64,000 bases of DNA from Modestobacter italicus (GCF_019799965.1 NZ_JABGCJ010000009.1:1-64000), one strand, 5' to 3'. Counted from the stretch's first letter, positions 49,331 to 58,257 are shown. Program-made: numbers and translations. The notes: generated by a model not told the origin, from the letters alone.

Positions 49331-49336
49331 TACCGT
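49331..49336 (+). promoter_or_regulatory. -10 element of the PhzF gene
   Basis: TACCGT stands 7 nt before GTG 49344, which supports that start over longer readings from 49236. Confidence 0.4.
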
Positions 49337-49343
49337 CGGCGTC

Positions 49344-50225
49344 GTGGGCGCCTCCGGATCTGACCTGCTGGCCTTCGAGGTCGTGGACGTGTTCGCGCCG
49401 CAGCCGTTCAGCGGCAACCAGCTCGCCGTGGTGCTGGACGCCGGGCACCTGAGCACCGAGCAGTGCCAGGCGCTGGCCGCCGAGTTCGGCTTCTCCGAGT
49501 CCACCTTCGTCAGCGCACCCACCGAGCCGGGGGCCGACTACCGGGTCCGGATCTTCACGCCGCGCACCGAGCTGCCCTTCGCCGGCCACCCCAGCGTGGG
49601 CACCGCGCACACCCTGGTCCGGCTGGGCCGGCTGCCCGCCGGGGTGCTCCGGCAGGAGTGCGGCGCCGGGGTGGTCGAGGTCGAGGTGGACGACGACGGC
49701 GCCCGGCTCACCGGCGGCACCGTCTCGCTGCGGCAGGGCCCGGACGTCGCTGCGCTGGCCGCAGCCTGCGGTCTCGGCCCGGACGACGTCACCGGCCGGC
49801 CCGCGCACCTGGTCGGCTGCGGCATCGACTTCGCCCAGCTGGAGGTGCACCCCGACGCGCTGGACCGTGCGGTGCCCGACCCGGCCGCGCTGGAGGCCCT
49901 GCTGCCCGGCGTGCAGGGCGGGGTGTCCGTGCTGGCCTGGGACCCGGCGACGGGCGCGGGCACCGTGCGGGTCTTCGCCGCCGGGCTCGACTGGCACGAG
50001 GACCCGGCCACCGGTTCCGCGGCGCTGGGCACCGGCATCTGGCTGGCCGCCGTGGGGCTGGCCGACGACGGCGTCACCGAGTACCGGCTGGCGCAGGGCG
50101 CCGCGGTCGGGCGGCCCTCGGAGCTGCGCGGCCGGGTCGTCGTCGCCGGCGGCGAGGTGACCTCGGTGAGCGTCGCCGGTGCCGTCCGGGCGATCGCCGG
50201 CGGCACCGTCCGGACCCCCGAGTGA
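49344..50225 (+). CDS. PhzF-family isomerase
   Basis: 293 residues. PhzF hallmarks: VVDVFAPQPFSGNQLAVVLD, the catalytic Glu in FGFSESTFVSAP, FTPRTELPFAGHPSVGTAHT and the C-terminal HEDPATGSAALGTGIW. The fold has two diaminopimelate-epimerase-like halves. Apart from phenazine producers, members isomerise unknown small molecules. It is followed by an EamA exporter whose GTG overlaps its stop, so the product may be exported. Confidence 0.92.
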   Translation: MGASGSDLLAFEVVDVFAPQPFSGNQLAVVLDAGHLSTEQCQALAAEFGFSESTFVSAPTEPGADYRVRIFTPRTELPFAGHPSVGTAHTLVRLGRLPAGVLRQECGAGVVEVEVDDDGARLTGGTVSLRQGPDVAALAAACGLGPDDVTGRPAHLVGCGIDFAQLEVHPDALDRAVPDPAALEALLPGVQGGVSVLAWDPATGAGTVRVFAAGLDWHEDPATGSAALGTGIWLAAVGLADDGVTEYRLAQGAAVGRPSELRGRVVVAGGEVTSVSVAGAVRAIAGGTVRTPE

Positions 50226-51175
50226 GCGACCCGGCAGCTGCCGGCGGGACGCTGCAGCGGGGCCCGGCATCGCAGGCGTGGGCGGTGCACCGGCCGGGCG
50301 GGCGGGACGTCGGGCTGATGGCGGTGGCCGTCGTCGGCGTCTCCTTCTCCGGGCCGCTGACCGCGATGGTCACCGCCTCGTTCCTGGCGATCGCGTTCTG
50401 GCGCAACGCCGCCGGCGCGGCGCTGCTGCTGCCGGTGCTGCTGCTGCGCGAGCGGTCGACCCTGCACGGCCTGCGGGCCCGGCAACTGGGCAGCTCGGTG
50501 GTCGCCGGGCTGTTCCTGGCCGCGCACTTCGCCGCCTGGCTGCCCAGCCTGTCGATGACCACGGTGGCCGCCTCGACCGCGCTGGTCACCACCACCCCGA
50601 TCTGGACGGCGCTGGCCGCCCGGTTCTCCGGCGTGCACCTGCCCGGCCGCGTCTGGTGGGGGCTGACGCTGGCCGTGCTGGGCGCCGCGCTGATCGCCGG
50701 GGTCGACGTCACCGTCTCCTGGGAGGCGCTGGCCGGCGACGGGCTGGCGCTGCTGGGGGCGATCTGCGCCGGTGGCTACATGCTCGCCGGGGCCCGGGCG
50801 CGGGAGCGGCTGACCACCTCCGCGTACGCCGTCGTCTGCTACTCCACCTGCGCGGTCGCCCTCGCCGTCGCGGCGGTGGTGGCCGGGGTGCCGCTGGCCG
50901 GGTTCAGCGCCCGCGACTGGTGGCTGATCGCGGCGATCACCTTCTGCGCGCAGCTGCTCGGGCACACCCTGCTGAACCTGGTGCTCTCCTCGGTCGGGCC
51001 CACGGTGGTCGGGCTGGCGGTGCTGCTGGAGGTGCCCGGTGCGCTGCTGGTCGCCCTGGTGCTGCTCGACCAGGTGCCGCCGCTGCTCGCGCTGCCCGGG
51101 ATGATCGCCGTCGTGGCCGGGGTCGCACTGGTGATCCGCGGCGGCCGCCCGGCCCCGGAGGCCGAGCCGGTCTGA
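50222..51175 (+). CDS. EamA/DMT transporter
   Basis: 317 residues with ten helices after a soluble N-terminus of about 30 residues (two EamA repeats; FLAIAFWRNAAGAALLLPVL, LAAHFAAWLPSLSMTTVAAS, AICAGGYMLAGARARERLTT). Coupled to the PhzF gene by a GTGA overlap (50222-50225). Its substrate is unknown but might be the PhzF product. Confidence 0.88.
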   Translation: MSDPAAAGGTLQRGPASQAWAVHRPGGRDVGLMAVAVVGVSFSGPLTAMVTASFLAIAFWRNAAGAALLLPVLLLRERSTLHGLRARQLGSSVVAGLFLAAHFAAWLPSLSMTTVAASTALVTTTPIWTALAARFSGVHLPGRVWWGLTLAVLGAALIAGVDVTVSWEALAGDGLALLGAICAGGYMLAGARARERLTTSAYAVVCYSTCAVALAVAAVVAGVPLAGFSARDWWLIAAITFCAQLLGHTLLNLVLSSVGPTVVGLAVLLEVPGALLVALVLLDQVPPLLALPGMIAVVAGVALVIRGGRPAPEAEPV

Positions 51176-51227
51176 CCGGCGCCTCGTCGCTACTGTCCGG
51201 GGACCCCGTCGAGAAGAGAGAGGCACC

Positions 51228-52181
51228 GTGGCCGAGCTCCGATCCCGTCGTTCCAACCTCGCCGTCCCGGGCAGCAACCCCCGGTTCCTGGAGAAGGCCA
51301 AGGGCCTGCCAGCTGACCAGGTGTTCCTGGACCTCGAGGACGCCTGCGCCCCGCTGGCCAAGCCCGGCGCGCGCAAGAACATCGTCGCCGCGCTGAACGA
51401 GGGCGGCTGGGGCAGCAAGATCCGCACGGTCCGGGTCAACGACTGGACGACGGAGTGGACCTACCGCGACGTGGTCGAGGTGGTCGAGGGCGCGGGTGCC
51501 GAGCTGGACTGCCTGATGCTGCCCAAGGTCGCCGACGCCGCGCAGGTGCGGGCGCTGGACCTGCTGCTCACCCAGATCGAGAAGGCCAACGGGCTGCCGG
51601 TCGGCCGGATCGGCATCGAGGCGCAGATCGAGACGGCGCAGGGCCTGATCAACGTCAACGACATCGCCAACGCCAGCGACCGGATCGAGACGATCATCTT
51701 CGGCCCGGCCGACTTCATGGCCAGCATCAACATGAAGTCGCTGGTGGTGGGCGCCCTGCACCCGGACTACCCGGGCGACCCGTTCCACCACATCCTGATG
51801 ACGATCCTGATGGCCGCGCGCGCCCGCGGGGTGCAGGCCATCGACGGGCCGTTCCTGCAGGTGCGCGACGTCGACGCCTTCCGCGAGGTGGCGAAGCGCT
51901 CGGCGATGCTCGGGTTCGACGGCAAGTGGGTGCTGCACCCGGGGCAGATCGACGCGGCCAACGAGATCTACGCGCCGTCGCAGGAGGACTACGACCACGC
52001 GGAGCTGATCCTCGACGCCTACGACTGGGCGACGTCGGAGGCGGGCGGGAAGAAGGGCTCGGCGATGCTGGGCGACGAGATGATCGACGAGGCCAGCCGG
52101 AAGATGGCGCTGGTGATCGCCGGCAAGGGCCGGGCGGCCGGGATGTCCCGGACGTCGGCGTTCACCCCGCCGGAAGGCTGA
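51228..52181 (+). CDS. HpcH/HpaI aldolase, CitE/malyl-CoA lyase-like
   Basis: 317 residues. RRSNLAVPGSNPRFLEKAKG, DQVFLDLEDACAPLAKPGAR (Asp/Glu pair for Mg2+), IGIEAQIETAQGLINVNDIA (second Glu), IIFGPADFMASINM and GKWVLHPGQIDAANEIYAPS are the family motifs. This length and spacing fit L-malyl-CoA/beta-methylmalyl-CoA lyase-type enzymes rather than citrate lyase beta of the citDEF complex. It would split or form a 3-hydroxyacyl-CoA with acetyl- or propionyl-CoA and glyoxylate. ATG... start is GTG 51228 with GAGAGAGG just upstream. Confidence 0.88.
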   Translation: MAELRSRRSNLAVPGSNPRFLEKAKGLPADQVFLDLEDACAPLAKPGARKNIVAALNEGGWGSKIRTVRVNDWTTEWTYRDVVEVVEGAGAELDCLMLPKVADAAQVRALDLLLTQIEKANGLPVGRIGIEAQIETAQGLINVNDIANASDRIETIIFGPADFMASINMKSLVVGALHPDYPGDPFHHILMTILMAARARGVQAIDGPFLQVRDVDAFREVAKRSAMLGFDGKWVLHPGQIDAANEIYAPSQEDYDHAELILDAYDWATSEAGGKKGSAMLGDEMIDEASRKMALVIAGKGRAAGMSRTSAFTPPEG

Positions 52182-52187
52182 TCGGGC

Positions 52188-52655
52188 TCAGCCGCCGAGG
52201 GTGCCGTTGCTGATCGAGACCAGGGCGATGGTCCAGAAGAGCACGAACGCCACGATCATCGCCACGGCCACCCCGCCGATGACGATCGCGGCCAGCGCCA
52301 GGCCGGCGCCCTCCTCGCCGGTCCGGCGGATCTGGTTGCGGGCCAGCACGCCGAGCACCAGCGCCAGCGGCGGGAACAGGAAGATCGAGATCACCGCGGC
52401 GATGGCCAGCCCGTTGGTCGGCCGCCGCCCGGCGCCGAAGGAGGGCGGGCCGTAGCCGGACGGCGAGCCGTAGCCGGAGGGCGGGCCGTAGCCAGGCGGT
52501 GCCCAGCCAGGTGCTGCGTAGCCCGGCGGGGGGCCGTAGCCAGGCGGCGGGCCGTAGCCGGGCGGCGGGCCGGAGGGCGATGGCGAGGTGGCGCCGGTGC
52601 CGTGCTGGGCGTCGCTCCAGGGTGCGTCGCCGCGGTAGAAGTCGTCCTGGCTCAC
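52188..52655 (-). CDS. DUF4190 membrane protein with PPGYG repeats
   Basis: 155 residues from GTG 52655 (MSQDDFYRGDAPWSDAQHG). An N-terminal disordered region has repeated PPPGYGPPPGYG and PSGYGSPSGYG units (about 26-75), then two helices (GLAIAAVISIFLFPPLALVL and LALAAIVIGGVAVAMIVAFV) with GVLARNQIRRTGEEGAG between them, the DUF4190 pattern. A GGGGGA precedes the start. The function is unknown; similar proteins sit in the envelope. Confidence 0.85.
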   Translation of the reverse strand: MSQDDFYRGDAPWSDAQHGTGATSPSPSGPPPGYGPPPGYGPPPGYAAPGWAPPGYGPPSGYGSPSGYGPPSFGAGRRPTNGLAIAAVISIFLFPPLALVLGVLARNQIRRTGEEGAGLALAAIVIGGVAVAMIVAFVLFWTIALVSISNGTLGG

Positions 52656-52724
52656 GTCGTCCCCCCGTCGCCGGTCCGTGCCGCCGGCGGACACCACGCG
52701 GCCCGGGCCGGGACAGTGTGCCGG

Positions 52725-53411
52725 TCAGGCACCGATCGCCTCGGCAGGCAACGCCGCCATCCGCGCGGCGATCGCGCGGCCGGCGGCCGCGGTGACCGCC
52801 GGGTCCTCGCCGATCAGCACCGACAGCACCTGGCCGCGGGCCTGGGCGAGCACCACCTGGGTGGTGCCGTCGGCGAGCCGGTACTGGAAGACGACGCTGG
52901 TCGCGGCCAGGCCCTCGGCGCTGGGCCCGGTCTCGAAGGTGTACTGGTCCTCCGGGCAGCGGCCGAAGGCCTGCACCAGCTCCTGCACGGCGGCTCCCGC
53001 CGCGGCCGGGGAGTCGTAGGCGATCGCCTCCGAGGACAGCTGCGGGGTGCCGGTCGCGTCCAGCCCGACGACCGGCTGCTTCGACGTGCGGTGCTGCTCG
53101 GAGGCGAAGGTCTGCCCGCAGATCCCGGTCAGGCTCGGGTTCGCGGTGAGGTCGGCGTCGGCGGGGAGCGGGTTGGCCTGCACCGACCACCCGGCCGGCA
53201 GGTCGGTGGCGCGGAGGGCGACGGCGACGGCGGCCTGAGCCGGGTCCTGGGCCGCGGCCGGGTCGGCCGTCGCTGCTGCTGCAGCGGCGACGTCCGCCGC
53301 GGTCGGTTCCGCCGTGCCGGGGCTGCGGGTGGCGGCCGGCTCGTCGGCCGACGAGCAGCCGGCCACCGCGACGGTGGCCAGCACGGCGAGGAGCAGACGG
53401 CGGAGCATCAC
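52725..53411 (-). CDS. Secreted lipoprotein, PknH-sensor-like
   Basis: 228 residues. A signal peptide ends in the lipobox VAGCSS (Cys 19). A long Ala-rich linker (to about 65) leads to an outer domain with two Cys (LTGICGQTFASEQH; AFGRCPEDQYTFETG) and VFQYRLADGTTQVVLAQARG. This resembles the extracellular sensor-type domain seen on mycobacterial PknH and related lipoproteins. No enzyme motif is visible. ATG 53411 is followed at once by ATG 53408; either can start. Confidence 0.75.
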   Translation of the reverse strand: MMLRRLLLAVLATVAVAGCSSADEPAATRSPGTAEPTAADVAAAAAATADPAAAQDPAQAAVAVALRATDLPAGWSVQANPLPADADLTANPSLTGICGQTFASEQHRTSKQPVVGLDATGTPQLSSEAIAYDSPAAAGAAVQELVQAFGRCPEDQYTFETGPSAEGLAATSVVFQYRLADGTTQVVLAQARGQVLSVLIGEDPAVTAAAGRAIAARMAALPAEAIGA

Positions 53412-53432
53412 CGCTGCGACGGTAACCGCCGC

Positions 53433-53470
53433 GGCTGGGGTGGTCGTCCACGAGCACGACCACCCCAGCC
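53433..53470 (-). terminator. Strong hairpin after the GT39 operon
   Basis: GGCTGGGGTGGTCGT (53433-53447), 8-nt loop, ACGACCACCCCAGCC (53456-53470): a perfect 15-bp stem, 11 bp beyond the stop of the minus-strand glycosyltransferase gene. Confidence 0.85.
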
Positions 53471-53481
53471 ACTGCCCTGCC

Positions 53482-55575
53482 TCAGCTCGTGGCGCCGCTG
53501 AGGTCGTACATCGTCACCCCGTCGATCGTCTGGGCGGTGTGGTTCTCCGCCACCCAGGCGGCGATCTCGGCGGAGGCGTTGCTGCCGCTGTCGCTGCTCA
53601 TCCCCGTCCCACCGCCGATGAACCAGTGCACCTGGCCGGCGGCGACGTACTGCTGGAACTGCTCCAGCGTGGGCGAGGGGTCGCTGCCGTTGAAGCCGCC
53701 GATGGCCATCACCGGCTCCTCGCTGGCCAGCTGGTAGCCGGCGGCGTTGTTGGAGCCGACGGCCGCGGCCACCCAGGTGTAGTCGTCGGCGTCGGTCAGC
53801 AGCGCCTCGACCACCTCGTCGCTGGCCTCGGCGGCGTCCAGCAGTCCGCCCATGCCGCCGCCCATCCCGCCACCGGCCCCGCCGTCGCCCATCCGGCCAC
53901 CGGCTGTGCCACCGGTCGTGCCGCCGGCGGTCCCACCGGGAAGGGTGCCGGTCTGGCCGCCGGGGCCACCGGCCGGCGGGGTGCCCTGCTGGCCGCCACC
54001 ACCTGGGAAGCCACCGCGACCGCCACCGCCACCGCCAACGCCGGGACCGCCACCGAAGCCCGAGCCGCCGCTCACCGTCGGCCCGGCCGAGGGGATCGAG
54101 CCGGTGTGCGCCGTCCCGGCGGTCTGCACGGCGTAGGCGGCCGGGCCGCCGAGCGCGGCCAGGATGCCGACGGCGAGCACCGTCGCGGCCACGAGCCGGC
54201 CACCGGTGTGCACCACCAGCAGCCCGAGCGCGGCGAGCAGGCCGCCGACCAGCACGCCCCAGCGCAGCCAGGGCAGGAAGTCCGCCGACCGGCCGAGCAG
54301 CACGAACGACCAGACCGCGGTCCCGGCGAGGGTGAGGGCGAGCACGACCCGCGCCCAGATCGCCGTTCGGCGCTGCCAGAGCAGCCCGCCGCCGATGCCG
54401 ACGAGCGCGGCGATCGCCGGGGCCAGGGCGACGGTGTAGTACGCGTGGAAGATGCCGGCCATGAAGCTGAAGGTCAGCCCGGTGACCAGCAGCCAGCTGC
54501 CCCAGGTGACCAGCGCCGCGCGGCGTGGGTCGGTGCGCGGCGCCCGGCCCACGGCGACGAGACCGGCGACCAGCAGCGCCAGCGCCGCGGGCAGCAGCCA
54601 GGCGACCTGACCGCCGATCTCGGAGTTCACCAGCCGGCCGAGGCCGGTCTCGCCCCAGTTGCCACCGGTGCCCCCGCCACCGCCGACGCTGCCGGTCTCG
54701 TTCCCGGTGAGCCGGCCCAGGCCGTTGTAGCCCCAGATCAGCTCCCAGGCGGAGTTGGTCTGCGAGCCACCGATGTAGGGCCGCCACGACTCGGGCACCA
54801 GCTCGACGACCGCGACCCACCAGCCGCCGGCCACCACCATCGCCGCCCCGGCCGCGAGCACGTGCCCGAACCGCTTGGCCGGCGAGGTGGGCGCCGCGAC
54901 CAGGTACACCAGCGCGAAGCCGGGGACGACGAGCATCGCCTGCAGCGTCTTGGTCAGGAAGGCGAAGCCGATCAGCACGCCGACGCCGACCATCCAGCGC
55001 AGGCTCGCCCGCTCCAGCGCCCGGGTGGTGGCGTAGGCGGCCAGCGTCATCAGCAGCACGAGCAGGGCGTCGGGGTTGTCGAAGCGGAACATCAGCACTG
55101 CCACCGGGGTCAGCGCCATGGCCGCCCCGGCGAGCAGCCCGGCGCCGGGGCTGACGACCCGGCGCACCGCCAGGTACACCACGCCGACGGTGGCCACGCC
55201 CATCAGCGCCTGCGGCACCAGCAGCGACCAGGAGTTCAGGCCGAAGACCCGGACGGCGAGCTCCATGACCCACAGCGAGGCCGGCGGCTTGTCCACGGTG
55301 ATCGAGTTGGCCGCGTCCGAGGAGCCGTAGAAGAAGGCCACCCAGCTCTCCGACCCGGCCTGCACCGCGGCGGCGTAGAAGGCGTTGGCCCAGCCGGAGG
55401 CGGCGAGGTCCCACAGGTACAGCAGGCCGGTGGCCGCCAGCAGGGCGAGCAGCGCCGGGCGCACCCAGCCCGGGTCGTCGTCCCGGCCGCGCACCAGCCG
55501 GCGGGCGCGCGAGGTCCGGGCGGCCGGCGCGGGCTGCGCCGCCGGGGGAGTGGGGGTGTCGAGGACGGTGCTCAT
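53482..55575 (-). CDS. GT39/PMT-type membrane glycosyltransferase
   Basis: 697 residues. The membrane half has about a dozen helices and the GT39 features NAFYAAAVQAGSESWVAFFY (acidic/Gln entry), ITVDKPPASLWVMELAVRVF, FRFDNPDALLVLLMTLAAYA and FLTKTLQAMLVVPGFALVYL. A Gly-rich outer linker (about 500-575, with GGGPGVGGGGGGRGG) joins a C-terminal extracytoplasmic domain (TWVAAAVGSNNAAGYQLASE; HWFIGGGTGM). YkcB-like enzymes of this shape use polyprenyl-phosphate sugars, presumably made by the upstream GT2-GtrA protein. ATG overlaps that gene's stop (ATGA). Confidence 0.9.
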   Translation of the reverse strand: MSTVLDTPTPPAAQPAPAARTSRARRLVRGRDDDPGWVRPALLALLAATGLLYLWDLAASGWANAFYAAAVQAGSESWVAFFYGSSDAANSITVDKPPASLWVMELAVRVFGLNSWSLLVPQALMGVATVGVVYLAVRRVVSPGAGLLAGAAMALTPVAVLMFRFDNPDALLVLLMTLAAYATTRALERASLRWMVGVGVLIGFAFLTKTLQAMLVVPGFALVYLVAAPTSPAKRFGHVLAAGAAMVVAGGWWVAVVELVPESWRPYIGGSQTNSAWELIWGYNGLGRLTGNETGSVGGGGGTGGNWGETGLGRLVNSEIGGQVAWLLPAALALLVAGLVAVGRAPRTDPRRAALVTWGSWLLVTGLTFSFMAGIFHAYYTVALAPAIAALVGIGGGLLWQRRTAIWARVVLALTLAGTAVWSFVLLGRSADFLPWLRWGVLVGGLLAALGLLVVHTGGRLVAATVLAVGILAALGGPAAYAVQTAGTAHTGSIPSAGPTVSGGSGFGGGPGVGGGGGGRGGFPGGGGQQGTPPAGGPGGQTGTLPGGTAGGTTGGTAGGRMGDGGAGGGMGGGMGGLLDAAEASDEVVEALLTDADDYTWVAAAVGSNNAAGYQLASEEPVMAIGGFNGSDPSPTLEQFQQYVAAGQVHWFIGGGTGMSSDSGSNASAEIAAWVAENHTAQTIDGVTMYDLSGATS

Positions 55576-56864
55576 CGGAGGGTCTCCATCGCCGGGACGG
55601 CGGGCTCGGGGGTGGCAGCGGTGGTCGGGTGGGTGCGGAAGACCCAGCCGCGCAGGAGCAGGAAGCGCAGCAGGGTCGCCAGTGCGTTGGCGGCGACGAG
55701 GAGCAGCACCTCGGTGCCGCGGTCCGGGGTGGGGGTGACCGCGTGCAGGACGGCGAGGGTCCCGCTGGTCAGCGCCAGGCCGAGGCCGAAGACGACCAGG
55801 CCCTGCAGCTGGGCGCGGCCGGCGCCGGGGCCGCCGCGGATGCCGAAGGTGATCCGCCGGTTGGCCGCGGTGTTGGCCACCGCGGTGACCAGCAGCGCGA
55901 TCAGGTTCGCCGGCTGGGCGGCCACGACGGAGCGCAGCAGCACGAACAGCACCAGGTAGGCCAGCGTGGAGAGCACGCCGATGGTGGCGAACCGGACCAG
56001 CTGGCCGAACAGCCCGGCCGGCACCCCGGGCACCGGGTCGGCCAGCGGCCCGGGCAGGGGGCCGCGGCCCAGCTGGGCGCGCAGCTCGGCGACCGGCAGC
56101 CGGCCGGTGGTGAACGCGCGCAGCATCCGGGCGATCCCGGCGAGGTCGGCCCTGGCGGTGGCCACGATGTCGACCCGGCTGTCCGGGTCGTCGACCCAGT
56201 CGACCGGCACCTCGTGGATCCGCAGGCCGCTGCGCTCGGCGAGCACCAGCAGCTCGGTGTCGAAGAACCAGCCGGTGTCCTCCACCAGCGGCAGCAGCCG
56301 GGTGGCCACGTCGGCGCGGATCGCCTTGAAGCCGCACTGGGCGTCGGAGAGCCGGGTGGCCAGGGCGCCGCGGAGCAGCAGGTTGTAGCCGCGGGAGATG
56401 AGCTCGCGCTTGGCGCCGCGCACCACCCGGGACGACGCCGCCAGCCGGGTGCCGATCGCCAGGTCGGAGTGGCCGCTGATCAGCGGGGCGACCAGCGGCA
56501 GCAGGGCGGCCAGGTCGGTGGACAGGTCGACGTCCATGTAGACCAGCACCGGTGCGTCCGAGCCGAGCCAGGCCGTGCGCAGCGCGCGGCCCCGGCCGGG
56601 GTCGGGCAGCACCAGGACCTCGATGCCGGGCAGCTCGGCGGCGACCCGGCGGGCCACGGCGACCGTGCCATCGGTGCTGGCGTTCTCCGCGACGGTGATC
56701 CGGAACGGGTAGGGGAGCTGGGTGCTGAGGTGGTGGTGCAGCCGGCGCAGGCACGGCTCCAGGTCGGCCTCCTCGTCGTGCACGGGGACGACGACGTCGA
56801 TGACCGGGTGCAGCGGGGAGGCGTCGCCGGAGGGCGCGGCGGTGCCCAGGGGGAGCGGTGGCAT
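55572..56864 (-). CDS. Bifunctional GT2-GtrA protein
   Basis: 430 residues. An N-terminal GT2 domain (IDVVVPVHDEEADLEPCLRR; VYMDVDLSTDLAALLPLVAP; DAQCGFKAIRADVATRLLPL) of the dolichol-phosphate-sugar synthase type is fused to a C-terminal GtrA domain with four helices (LVRFATIGVLSTLAYLVLFV; VANTAANRRITFGIRG). It should charge a polyprenyl phosphate with a sugar on the inner face and help flip it for the coupled GT39 enzyme. First gene of the two-gene operon; ATG 56864 or another nearby. Confidence 0.92.
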   Translation of the reverse strand: MPPLPLGTAAPSGDASPLHPVIDVVVPVHDEEADLEPCLRRLHHHLSTQLPYPFRITVAENASTDGTVAVARRVAAELPGIEVLVLPDPGRGRALRTAWLGSDAPVLVYMDVDLSTDLAALLPLVAPLISGHSDLAIGTRLAASSRVVRGAKRELISRGYNLLLRGALATRLSDAQCGFKAIRADVATRLLPLVEDTGWFFDTELLVLAERSGLRIHEVPVDWVDDPDSRVDIVATARADLAGIARMLRAFTTGRLPVAELRAQLGRGPLPGPLADPVPGVPAGLFGQLVRFATIGVLSTLAYLVLFVLLRSVVAAQPANLIALLVTAVANTAANRRITFGIRGGPGAGRAQLQGLVVFGLGLALTSGTLAVLHAVTPTPDRGTEVLLLVAANALATLLRFLLLRGWVFRTHPTTAATPEPAVPAMETLR

Positions 56865-56993
56865 GCAGTGACCGTCGGGTCACTGGCTGGTGGCGGGCAC
56901 AGCCCTGGCTACGCGCGGGCTGTGAGTGCTCGGTGGCCGCCGACACGTCCCGACCGGGTGTGGTCGACGTCGTCGCGGGGGTAGCCGGTCGGC

Positions 56994-57932
56994 ATGAGAG
57001 CAGTCGGAGTGACGGAGTTCGGCGGGCCGGAGGCCCTGCACCTGGTCGACGTCCCGGCCGAGCCGCTGGGCCCGGGCCAGGTGCGGGTGCGGGTGAGCTC
57101 GGCGACGGTCAACCCGACCGACACCTACTCGCGGAACGGCACCTACGCCCAGCGTGACCCGATGAAGGAGTTCCCCTACGTGCCGGGGATGGACGTCGCC
57201 GGGGTGCTGGCCGAGGTGGGCGAGGGCGTGGAGCTCGGCATCGAGGTCGGTGAGCGGGTGATGGGCGTCGTCGTCCCGACCGGTGCGCACGGCGGCTACC
57301 GCGAGGACGTCGTCCTGCCCGCGGCGTCGGTGGCCCGGGTGCCGGCCGGGGCGAGTGACGTGGAGGCGTCGACGCTGCCGATGAACGGGCTCACCGCCCG
57401 GATGGCGCTGGACGCGATGGCCCTGCAGCCGGGCCAGGTGCTCGCGGTGACCGGGGCGGCCGGGGCGTTCGGCGGCTACGTCGTCCAGCTGGCCAAGGCC
57501 GAGGGGCTCACCGTGGTCGCCGACGCCAAGGCCGAGGACGAGGAGCTGGTGCGCGGCCTGGGCGCCGACGTCGTCGTCCGGCGCGGGGACGACGTCGCCG
57601 AGCGGATCCGGGAGCAGTACCCCGACGGGGTCGACGGGCTGGCCGACGGCTCGGTGCAGGACGCCGCCGTGCTGCCCGCGGTCAAGGACGGCGGCGCGGT
57701 GACCACCGTGCGGGGCTACCGCGGCGACGGGCAGCGCGGCCTGCGGGTGTTCCCGGTGCTGGTGCGCGACTACAGCGAGGAGCCCGGCGCGCTCGACGGG
57801 CTGCGCGAGCAGGTGGAGCAGGGCGTGCTCACCCTGCGGGTTGCGCAGACCTTCCCGGCCGCGGACGCCGCGGAGGCACACCGCCGGCTGGAGGCCGGTG
57901 GCGTGCGCGGGCGGCTGGTCCTCACCTTCTGA
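56994..57932 (+). CDS. NADP-dependent quinone oxidoreductase-like protein
   Basis: 312 residues. MDR fold without zinc: MRAVGVTEFGGPEALHLVDV, VNPTDTYSRNGTYAQRDPMK, YVPGMDVAGVLAEVGEGVEL, and the nucleotide motif LAVTGAAGAFGGYVVQLAKA (about 149-168). It reduces a quinone, enone or similar compound with NADPH. ATG 56994 starts at the typical MRAV. The Ser-x-x repeat gene begins 20 bp downstream. Confidence 0.9.
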   Translation: MRAVGVTEFGGPEALHLVDVPAEPLGPGQVRVRVSSATVNPTDTYSRNGTYAQRDPMKEFPYVPGMDVAGVLAEVGEGVELGIEVGERVMGVVVPTGAHGGYREDVVLPAASVARVPAGASDVEASTLPMNGLTARMALDAMALQPGQVLAVTGAAGAFGGYVVQLAKAEGLTVVADAKAEDEELVRGLGADVVVRRGDDVAERIREQYPDGVDGLADGSVQDAAVLPAVKDGGAVTTVRGYRGDGQRGLRVFPVLVRDYSEEPGALDGLREQVEQGVLTLRVAQTFPAADAAEAHRRLEAGGVRGRLVLTF

Positions 57933-57952
57933 GCACGGTAGGAACTCACCCC

Positions 57953-58255
57953 ATGAGCAGACGCCGGCGGCGGGGCCGCTCGTTGTGGTCGCGGGGCTCC
58001 TTGTGGTCGATCGGCTCGAGCGGGTCGGTGCTCTCGATCGGCAGCGCCGGGTCGGTGCTGTCGATCGGCAGCATCGGCTCGTTCGGCTCGGTGCTGAGCC
58101 TGGGGTCGAGCAGCTCGATCGGCTCGGTCGGGTCGTGGCTGTCGATCGGCTCGGCGTTGTCGGGGCGGTCGCTCTGGTCGGTGCTGTCCTGGGACTCGCG
58201 GCGGGCGGTCCGCTCCGCGGGGGACAGCTCGTGCTGCGCGCCGGAGGCCGCCTGA
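57953..58255 (+). CDS. Ser-x-x triplet-repeat protein
   Basis: 100 residues. After a basic head (MSRRRRRGR), serine stands at every third position from residue 10 to 82, 25 triplets in a row (for example SLWSRGSLWSIGS; GSVLSIGSAGSVLSIGS). The other two positions are mostly Ile/Leu/Val/Trp and Gly, and a 9-residue super-repeat GSVLSIGSA appears in the middle. DNA shows the matching 27-bp units (TCGGTGCTCTCGATCGGCAG near 58025 and 58052). Such period-3 sequences can form a solenoid or polyproline-II-like bundle. I know of related hypothetical proteins in this group of bacteria but no function. The start has a weak GTAGGA upstream. Confidence 0.7.
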   Translation: MSRRRRRGRSLWSRGSLWSIGSSGSVLSIGSAGSVLSIGSIGSFGSVLSLGSSSSIGSVGSWLSIGSALSGRSLWSVLSWDSRRAVRSAGDSSCCAPEAA

Positions 58256-58257
58256 CC

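Noticed and set aside
53314-55959. 881-codon plus-strand frame
   Set aside because: Antisense to the lipoprotein, GT39 and GT2 genes, all of which have clear motifs.
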